Source of the DNA: Actinostola sp. cb2023
Taxonomy: Eukaryota > Cnidaria > Anthozoa > Actiniaria > Actinostolidae
Length of the DNA: 64,000 bases
Direction: 5' to 3'
Assembly: GCA_033675265.1 (NCBI GenBank)
Contig: JAUJYZ010001540.1
Coordinates: forward strand, 530,501-594,500
Within the stretch, counting starts at the first letter, position 1. The number at the start of each line of letters is the position of its first letter. A program made the translations under genes and the position numbers. This document shows positions 56,104 through 64,000 of the stretch, one piece after another. The notes beneath the pieces were generated by a model that was not told the DNA's origin, searched no databases, and was given only the letters and a program-made list of their open reading frames with translations.

Positions 56104-59100
56104 TCACAGAGAAGCGGGAGGAGTCGAAGGCTCGTTCTCCTCATCATCGGTTCGCATGCCAGGTTTTAGCGAGGCGCGCGTTAAGCCCCAAAACTTTGAC
56201 GGCGTCAATCCTTTCTTGACGGCAGTGAATCGCCAACCAAGATGGTTGATACATTGCTGACACTCTGCGATAGTCCATGCATACCTAATATAGGAGTATG
56301 GACCAGTAAACACTAGTATATGGCATACCTATATAGGGGTATTGACCAGTAAACACTAGTATAGGCATACCTAATATAGGAGTATGGACCAGTAAACACT
56401 AGTATATGGCATACCTATATAGGGGTATTGACCAGTAAACACTAGTATAGGCATACCTAATATAGGAGTATGGACCAGTAAACACTAGTATATGGCATAC
56501 CTATATAGGGGTATTGACCAGTAAACACTAGTATATAGGAGTAGGCATACCTAATATAGAAGTATGGACCAGTAAACACTAGTATATGGCTACTAACAGG
56601 GATCTACAGTCTACCACAGGGATCCCAACATTTTTTTTCTGAGGTTGAGATGAAAATTTGCGCGCATTTTTCTTATAATCTTAATGAGTAAACCAGCAAT
56701 TTTCTTATAATCTTAATGAGTAAACCAGTAAACCAGCATTTTCTTATAATCTTAATGAGTAAACCAGCAATTTTGGACGAAGGAATTCAAGTCACGAAGC
56801 AATATACTAACCAAACGACAAAAAAGCGGAGTTAATAATATACAAATATCGTATAAATAACATGCACACCTTATAAAAACCAAAGAAACAGGAAAGAGTG
56901 AAAAACGTAAAGGGAGAAAAGAAACAAACACGATGATAGAACTAACTAGTTATTGGACATACCCTGGAAACCAGCTATTTTCTGCTGTGGGTCGCCCCCT
57001 GAGCCTCACTCCCGTGGCTTTATAAAATGTCAATGTCTCGTGCACCCATCCACTTGGATTGACGTAAGCAGCGAGAGGACCGTCAAGGGACATACTGGTG
57101 AGCGATAATAACGATATTAAGTAACTGTGCAAAACAAAGAGAGTGAGCTTGGGCAGTGCGGTCACTGGCTCACGGCTGGAAACAAAAAAACACATACTCT
57201 TGAAACCTTGGAAATCGTTTGGAAATTGAAATTTCCAAGATTATGGCCATTTCCAAATAAATTCCAACCAATTCCCAAGGTTTGAATATAGTTCGCGTTT
57301 TCAGTTAAGGCGTTTTTCCCAGTGATCAGGTCACGTGATCAGGTCCCGGTTGAAAGGCGATTAGCGCTAATCCCATGCTCGAGGATGTGCTAATCCACGA
57401 TAGAAAACTATCATAGCGTCAATGATTGACGCTAATCCAGGATTAGCACGAATCGCCTCCCGGGCCTGTACCGATGCGCCTAATCGCTAGGAAATCACAA
57501 CAGCTCTATATTATTGATATTGTAGTATATACCAACTAGCCATGACTTGCTAGACATCTAGGTAATCATTGTAGGTGTGTACAACATGGCTCAGTCCAAC
57601 ACATGAGCACCAAAAGATGTTTTTGTTATGCCTCACATATCTAAGTTACTTACCAGAATAGATCTGTCTTGTAAGCAATGGGTGAGTTACAATCTCTACA
57701 ACACAATACACTACACTAAAATGAAAGACACATATCAATTAATGTTGTATGTGAGAGATGTTTCATTATTTTGTCTGACTAGTATTTATTGTAACTACTA
57801 ACCAATTTCTATTACCATCATTATTATTATTTTATTTATTTTTCTTTAACTACCGCAAAACTCTACGAGTACCAAATAAATAAATCCTTGGCTCAATATT
57901 ATCTCACCTACCCTTTGCATAATGTCAAGCTCCTTACGTAGTCTTTGCGTTGTACAGTCGATATGTAACAATTCAATCTTTAACTTATCATCTAAAGGCA
58001 GGTTAGCTGCTACCCAGTAAGAGAAATCTAGAACACAAAATGGCTTTTGTCATGACAATCAAAAGGCTTGGATCTAACAAATTCTTCCAAGGTTAGTGAC
58101 ACCCTTCCCCCTGGAAGAGCAGGCACTCTCAGAGATACAGGGGTGTGCCAGCAATACATCAAAACCCTTTTAGTGCTACCCTCGTAAAATAAAGGCTTTA
58201 TTATTATTATTATTATTATTACCCTGATGCTATTTAATAAATTTTCAATTAATACCCTTTCTAAGGATTAGAATATTTTTTTGTCATTTTTGTAAATATG
58301 TGTGAAATAAACTTGAACTTGGAAGTATCTGACTTGGTCAATAAACCGTACACTATTGAAGGATCGGGTATTATAAATAGAGAGCTTAAGCAGCAGACAT
58401 TTTTGTCAACACGGACGGCGCACGCACTGACGAATACTGTTCAAAACGAACGTTGACGTCCGTGACGGCAATCTACGACGGCATATCCCCTGTTTTCACG
58501 TCGTATATTGCCGTCATGGCCGTCAACGTTCGTTTTGAACAGTATTCGTTAGTGCGTGCGCCGTCCGTGTTGACAAAAACGTCTGCTGTTTAAGCTCTCT
58601 ATATTCGTCAGTGCGTGCGCCGTCCGTGTTGACAAAAACGTCTGCTGTTTAAGCTCTCTATATTCGTCAGTGCGTGCGCCGTCCGTGTTGACAAAAACGT
58701 CTGCTGTTTAAGCTCTCTATATTCGTCAGTGCGTGCGCCGTCCGTGTTGACAAAAACGTCTGCTGTTTAAGCTCTCTATATTCGTCAGTGCGTGCGCCGT
58801 CCGTGTTGACAAAAACGTCTGCTGTTTAAGCTCTCTTATATTAATGATTTTCGTCAGTGCGTGCGCCGTCCGTGTTGACAACCCTCCAATAAAAACGTCT
58901 GCTGTTTAAGCTCTCTATATTCGTCATTGTGCTTTGTAATGCTTCCGTCCGTGTTGAGTAAAAAAACGTCTGCTGTTTAAGCTTTCTATATTCGTCAGTG
59001 CGTGCGCCTTCCGTGTTGACACTTACAAAAACGTCTGCTGTTTAAGCTCTCTATATTCGTCAGTGCGTGCGCCGTCCGTGTTGGTGAAGCAAAAACGTCT

Positions 59101-60945
59101 GCTGTTTGAAAAGCTCTCTATATTCGTCAGTGCGTGCGCCGTCCGTGTTGACAAAAACGTCTGCTGTTTTTAAGCTCTCTATATTCGTTAGTGCGTGCGC
59201 CGTCCGTGTTGACGTTTTTAGGCGGAAAAAACGTCTGCTGTTTTTAGCTCTCTTATATAATTAATGATTTAGTGGGTAACAGCTTGCCCGGTCTGGACAC
59301 CCTGCATGTGATGCAACCCTCCAATACCCAGGTGTCCTTAGTGCCATGTCCCATACCTATAGGGTCTGCAGGTACATTGTCCAGTCTTATTGTTTGACTC
59401 CATCTTTGTAATTCTTGGAAGTTTTTTATTTCATCCATTAAACTGAACTAAAAGTAAAATAAAGTCATTCAACTATGTAGTGTCTGTAAGTATCTTGAAC
59501 ATTTCGGAGCATTTTTCTCTCGCGTGGAAGTTTTTCGTTTTTCTCCTAAACTAATACACTGCTAGGCCGCGTGGATGATGCTTGGGATATGCCCTCATGA
59601 TTGATAACACTTACAGGATCATAGAGTCGGTAGGCCCCATGCTGGCCAGCTACTCAAGCTTGTGTTGATCTGAAAATCAAGATGTACAATGCTCAACATG
59701 ACACCCTAGGCCAAATAGGAAAGGTGAAGCATGTCACTAATCACATTCATTGGCTGTGATAATTGAAAGTCTTCGTATAAACACGCCAAATTGCACAAGG
59801 TGGCTGATTTGTCTGGTTACTAGCCTGAGTAGCAAGCGTTTTCTTAGGCCGCGCGGAAGATTTTTCGTTTTTAGGCCGCGCGGAAGTTTTTCGTTTTTTG
59901 GCCGCGCGAAAAAAAAAACCCCGAAAAATCTTCCGCGCGGCCTAAAAAAACGCTTGCTACGCAGGCCAGCTGGATTATCAGTACCACCTATGCCATTCTT
60001 AGTTAACAGGCTTATTTTGACTTTCCTCTAACAGACATCGTTGTAGTACGGTGTGTGGGAGGGTAAAAGCGCACCCTTCAAGATCACTGTCAGGAACTAA
60101 TCTGACACAAGCTAGTAAACAATGCTCACCTTTTTCTTCCTTGAGGACCCTAGTCGTGATTTGCCAGAAGTTTGTTTATATCTCTCTAAACTACCACTAC
60201 ATGTTGCTTGGCAACCAAACTTGTGATAACAAGATATAAGAGCCTGTTCTGGATGTGGCAACAGGAAAATCTCAGGTAAAATGTTGACTGTTGCCTGTAG
60301 CACTCTGTAGGTTATGAAATATTAACATTAACCTGACAAACAATGCAGTAATGACTGATTATTTCAATTACTGTCATTCAGAGGTCAATGGAACATATAT
60401 TTTAACACTGAAAGAACAGAAAACAGATTTCTTGATAATTGAAAGTAATATTACAATACTTTCATTATTTAAATGATTTACAAATATATCAATTTACTCT
60501 GAATGCATAAATTATTGCAAAGAATTTAAACCTTGTGTTTATCATGTGACATTTCTTTCAGTATTAAAAGATATTCCATGGACAACCTCTTTGAGATCTA
60601 TCTGCTTGATCATAAAGTCCCAAACTACTGACTTTATTTTCACATACCCATCAACTTGTGTTCTGAGATTTACAATTTTAAATCTTTGTCGACCCGTGGC
60701 TTTAATTATCATTGTTGTTATTCCTGCTTCAACTTCTTCTTTCATAGAGAATATCTCTACAGTTGTCCCCACTTTTCCTTTTAACTCACTGACAGCTCTG
60801 AAAAGAAAAGAAAATACGAGAAGAAGTGGCGGATCCAGGGGGAGGGTCAGGTGGTCCAGACCCCCCTGTCATACGTGAGGTTCAATTGATTGTGTTATTT
60901 GATTTATTTTTCATTGATTGTTTTCTATGCTTAGTATACGTTTGG

Positions 60946-60994
<49 letters not shown>

Positions 60995-61535
60995 TCACAA
61001 ACACTGAGCCAGCTATACCAAATGTAAAACCAAATCCAACTTGCTGTTTTGATATGTTGTAATACAAGTTGATTGCCTACATTTTAGGACGAGCCTGCTA
61101 CATACAACTCTTAGAGGCCTTGGTAAGATAGAGAAGAGGGTTATGAATTGCATGGTTATGGTAATTACCTGCCTTGCACCAAACCAAATGTTCGGTCTTT
61201 ATTAAGAACTTTTTGCATCATTGTGACGGCCTGTTAAAGGGAAAACATTTCTGGATATAGTTAAATCTACTTATGAGATGTTAAAATAGCAGGACTGGAA
61301 GTCTTGATATCCACTGCCCCAGCGGGTACTCTCTATATATTTATTTTTCTTTCACTGCTTTTCCTATTTATTTTTCTTTCACTACTTTTCCTATTTATTT
61401 TTCTTTCACTATTTTTCCTATTTATTTTTCCTTCACTACTTTTCCTATTTATTTTTCTTTCACTACTTTTCCCATTTATTTTTCTTTCACTACTTTTCCT
61501 ATTTATTTTTCTTTCACTACTTTTCCTATTTCCTA

Positions 61536-61578
<43 letters not shown>

Positions 61579-62014
61579 AAAAATAAATCATCAAATAAAT
61601 AATAAATAATTAAAATAAATAAATAAATAAATGTAAGTAATCACCTAAATGAAATAGATGCAATGGTATGGTCTGTCCTGGTAATAAATAAATAAATAAA
61701 CTGTAGGAATGTCATAAATAAATAAATAAATATGAGTTGGTTTGGCTCTAAATAAATAAATAAATAAACCACTGAACTCGTCCATCTCCTCACCAAGATA
61801 CTGTAAACAATAACATTACCTTTACTAATTAATCAGTAAAAGTAAGTAGCACACCTGGGGATGAATATAGATGCAATGGTATGGTCTGTTGAAGAGCACA
61901 AAACAAGCAAGCCAAGAGAAGTGTCCTAAGTGGCAAACAGAGTTGGTTTGAGTGGGGATATCATTTTTATCATTATTTTGCTATTAGCTCCTCTCCAAGA
62001 TACTGTAAACAAAC
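56104..62014 (-). CDS. CRBN: Cereblon (CRBN)
   Basis: Substrate receptor of the CUL4-DDB1 ubiquitin ligase. Exons on the minus strand, 5' to 3': a damaged exon region at 62014-61637, then 61230-61169 ([15 protein letters not shown]), 60797-60648 (GTTVEIF to [18 protein letters not shown], Lon-like domain), 60304-60130 ([10 protein letters not shown]), 59669-59615 (SLSSWPAW, one extra base), 59447-59357 ([19 protein letters not shown]), 58027-57912 ([18 protein letters not shown]), 57715-57654 (CSVLCCRDC), 57094-56963 ([16 protein letters not shown]) and 56284-56104 ([24 protein letters not shown], stop). Phases agree from 61230 to the stop except for the single frameshift. The CULT domain keeps the three tryptophans of the ligand pocket (SWFPG, YAW, HLGW) and the zinc cysteines (CCRDC, CQQC). 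Exons upstream of YLGEEMDEF are not recognised. Confidence 0.9.
56285..56595. repeat. Minisatellite abutting the last CRBN acceptor
   Basis: Units of GGCATACCTAATATAGGAGT and ATGGACCAGTAAACACTAGT. In reverse each GGCATACCTAATATAGG gives CCTATATTAG then GTATGCC, matching the acceptor and first six exon bases of exon 56284-56104. Confidence 0.88.
56630..56960. other. CRBN intron; short three-copy repeat
   Basis: TTTTCTTATAATCTTAATGA followed by GTAAACCAGCA occurs three times (56667-56770). Otherwise unique. Confidence 0.7.
57343..57475. mobile_element. Hairpin-rich MITE in CRBN intron
   Basis: GGTCCCGGTTGAAAGGCGAT TAGCGCTAATCC at left is mirrored loosely by GGATTAGCACGAATCGCCTC CCGGGCC at right; inner arms GATAGAAAACTATC and GTCAATGATTGACG are also palindromic. 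Confidence 0.7.
58377..59253. mobile_element. Palindromic MITE whose right end is tandemly amplified
   Basis: Left arm AGAGAGCTTAAGCAGCAGAC ... CACGGACGGCGCACGCACTG pairs with the right arm CAGTGCGTGCGCCGTCCGTG ... GTCTGCTGTTTAAGCTCTCT (ending about 58600). The 60-base right end is then repeated about ten times to 59253, the early copies exact, the later ones with insertions. It lies in a CRBN intron. Confidence 0.85.
59822..59970. mobile_element. MITE with GCCTG(A/C)GTAGCAAGCG ends
   Basis: GCCTGAGTAGCAAGCG and GGCCGCGCGGAAGATTTTTCG at left; CGAAAAATCTTCCGCGCGGCC and CGCTTGCTACGCAGGC at right. Confidence 0.8.
60827..60992. mobile_element. GTGGCGGATCCAGGGGG element with poly-C tract
   Basis: GTGGCGGATCCAGGGGGAGG at 60828 and a C homopolymer of about 44 bases at 60949-60992. 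It looks like a small DNA transposon remnant; the homopolymer length is unreliable. Confidence 0.5.
61325..61540 (+). repeat. 27-bp T-rich minisatellite
   Basis: About eight copies of TATTTATTTTTCTTTCACTA plus CTTTTCC, followed by an (AAAT)n tract to 61632. Located in a CRBN intron. Confidence 0.93.
61637..62014 (-). pseudogene. CRBN: Two scrambled versions of one CRBN exon
   Basis: Both copies begin (minus strand) with TTTACAGTATCTTGG, the acceptor of the YLGEEMDEF exon, and end with CAGACCATACCATTGCATCT and a donor. In the copy at 61806-61637, three (TTTA)n runs interrupt an otherwise sensible [11 protein letters not shown] ... [11 protein letters not shown]. In the copy at 62014-61854 the middle is replaced and has stops, but the end HLYSSP/HPQ with GTGTG donor is better kept. 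Neither is translatable as it stands. Confidence 0.6.
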
Positions 62015-62500
62015 CCATTCTGGCTTCTGGCATATCGGTATAAAGCAGTAAGCACATCATTGTTGATATACTATGATATGGCAGATGAAGCGAAGAAGAA
62101 GAGGGAATATGTGAAATTTTGAAAACATTTTTCCATGTTTTGTTTTCCTTTTTTACGTTATTTTTACTGCCGCATAATAATAATAATAATAATAATAACT
62201 TTATCAAAGTCTCAAACTTGGATATGGATATGGATATCACTTCGGAAGGGGATTATTGTCTGATATCCATCCTGTGAAAATGTACCATGTCACCCCTTTG
62301 GACCAATGACAGTGAGCAAAAATTTATTGTTGGGTTATAAACCACTTAACTAACTGTATTTCACATAATAAATTGCAAATATTTGATTTTGATTTTGTTG
62401 GTGTAGTAGACCAGCTTGGCATCTCTAATTAGGCTTATTGCTTTGTTGCACAAGGCAAAAAATCTAACATTACATGCTAAACACTAAATAACAATTATAT
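62015..62500. other. Upstream of recognised CRBN exons; no exon seen
   Basis: AT-rich, with an (AAT)n run at 62174-62196. The N-terminal CRBN exons could not be found here or to the right. Confidence 0.45.
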
Positions 62501-62952
62501 TACCATAAATCTTCTATTAAGCCCCCGGGGGGCTTCTTTTGAGGGGGGGGGGGGGGGCTTGATGGAGGGAGGGGGCTTAATAGAGGGAGGGGGCTTATTA
62601 AATTTCATGGAAAACCAGAGATGTAGGTTACACCAATTATGGTCACGGTTACCATGTAATTAATCACTTTATTGCAAATAATAAATATTGTACATGGCAA
62701 GTGAATACGGTAATTAACTTTTAGAGATATTGTACATGTACATCACCATACTGTATCGGATTGTTGTATGTCATTACAGTACGGCATATCATCACATTAC
62801 GTACTATGGTATATTTGAGAGAAGGGGGAGGGGGAGGGGGGGTTCTTAAAAGAGTGAGGGGGGTTAGTAAAAATTGTGCTTCAAAAAGGGGGGCTTATTG
62901 GAGGGGGAGGGCTTATTGGAAGGGGGGGCTTAATAGAGGATTTAACGGTATT
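62501..62952. mobile_element. Inverted-repeat element with G-rich interior
   Basis: Ends TTACCATAAATCTTCTATTAAGCCCCC and GGGGGGCTTAATAGAGGATTTAACGGTA are near mirror images. Runs of five to twelve G at 62545-62595 and 62820-62930 can form quadruplexes. Confidence 0.65.
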
Positions 62953-64000
62953 TGCCAAACGTGAAGTGATTATTGGTTACCAGATGTTCAGGTAAACATT
63001 CACAATGAATAATCGCTAAGCCTGAGGTGAATAATAACATTGTTTAGTATAATTACGCAGGTCAATATCAGAGAAATCTGCAAATATAACAACAGTAGGC
63101 ATAATTCTAAACGAGTAGTTGCACATTTGGCCACCATTTTGATGCCTTCCAGTTGAAAAAACAATATTCATTGTAGAACCTCTAAACCTCATTGTAGAAG
63201 TTAACCCCCAAAGAGCTACCACATTTTAAACCTCTAAATATCTACAAACTGAATTTTATTTCTCCTTTTGTATGATTAGGAAATGTGTTTGCCTTTATTT
63301 TTGTGCAAAACATCAAACACTTGTCATTTTCGCTGATGTCCTGTCTTTGATATTCACTGCGTGGTGACTGTTGCAACATGACTTAATTATTGACCAATCA
63401 GAGAGCGTCATTTTAATATTCACCTGTGTAATTATACTAAATATGTATGCATGAGATTAGACGTGAATGAATGAAAAATAGAAATGAAATTAGAATGACT
63501 GTTCAATGAGAGAACAAAAAATAATAATATTAAAAAATAATGACAAATTTTAATAACTAACCATCACATAAGTCATACAATACAAAGTATAATGCACAGA
63601 GATGGACACGACTATAAAGTATAATGCACGTTTATTAAAACATGCACATGGCTCCAACCTGGTGTCTTGTAGGAAGTGAAGCATCATATGTGATGTTAAT
63701 AGGACATGACGACTCATCATCGTTTATCGCTATTTAAAAAAAACAAGAATTCTTTCATTTTATAATTTTCCTTTAACACTAATGACGTATTTTATTTAGT
63801 CAGCTTGCAACTGCAATAATAACGTACAGTAAGCAAGAACATGAAGTACAACCAATCCAGTAATAGCAAATAGAACGTCATTCGACATACAAACATATTG
63901 CACCACGCTGTACAAACCTTTACAACATTGACAACACCATAAAACAACAAAGAACAACTTGAAAATATATCAAGCACAAATCCTCTTTTCAAACATTGTC
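62953..64000. other. Right edge, no gene recognised
   Basis: AT-rich, only short ORFs without similarity on either strand. A duplicated segment (AAGTATAATGCAC) occurs at 63584 and 63617. Confidence 0.45.

Noticed and set aside
59750..60031. 93-codon plus-strand ORF
   Set aside because: Covers a MITE hairpin and lies antisense to CRBN.

Overview
This is animal (metazoan) nuclear DNA. It has genes split into many short exons with GT-AG introns, an axonemal dynein, a cereblon, a potassium channel with SK-type calmodulin-binding architecture, and many short inverted-repeat transposons and minisatellites. The dynein implies motile cilia. The species cannot be fixed from the window; a marine invertebrate such as a cnidarian is a reasonable guess, resting only on the style of genes and repeats. 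Layout: (1) 1-33984, plus strand, the 3' two thirds of an axonemal dynein heavy chain most like DNAH3, running from the end of the linker through AAA1-AAA6, stalk and C-terminal domain to the stop; about 70 exons can be placed by splice sites and protein similarity. (2) 31628-32491, plus strand, an intact 287-codon ORF inside the second-to-last dynein intron; it has an N-terminal dual-acylation signal and a C-terminal motif resembling the ciliary protein cystin. (3) 33985-40052, intergenic, with a large minisatellite, palindromic elements and MITEs. (4) 40146-52912, plus strand, a KCNN (SK)-like potassium channel with six putative coding exons and a 9.6 kb intron full of foldback elements. (5) 52913-56103, intergenic repeats. 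(6) 56104-about 62014, minus strand, cereblon (CRBN), with the drug-binding CULT domain complete and the N-terminal exon region scrambled. (7) 62015-64000, repeats; no gene recognised. Two patterns stand out. First, several tandem arrays in the dynein gene have a repeat unit that contains an exon edge together with its splice site (73 bp at 6.3-7.1 kb, 42 bp at 11.1 kb, 140 bp at 14.4-18.2 kb, 90 bp at 25.8-26.7 kb, plus two-copy cases at 13.9 and 18.8 kb). Splice donors or acceptors are therefore present in up to about 27 copies. Second, dynein introns carry sequences matching the RFX X-box, the regulatory motif of ciliary genes, including about ten tandem copies at 4219-4390. Two stretches (27.1-28.8 kb in the dynein, 61.6-62.0 kb in CRBN) hold near-duplicate, frame-broken versions of the same exons. 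These may be assembly damage or real decay, and the gene models are uncertain there. The dynein and the nested acylated protein share a probable ciliary theme; the channel and CRBN have no evident functional link to them.
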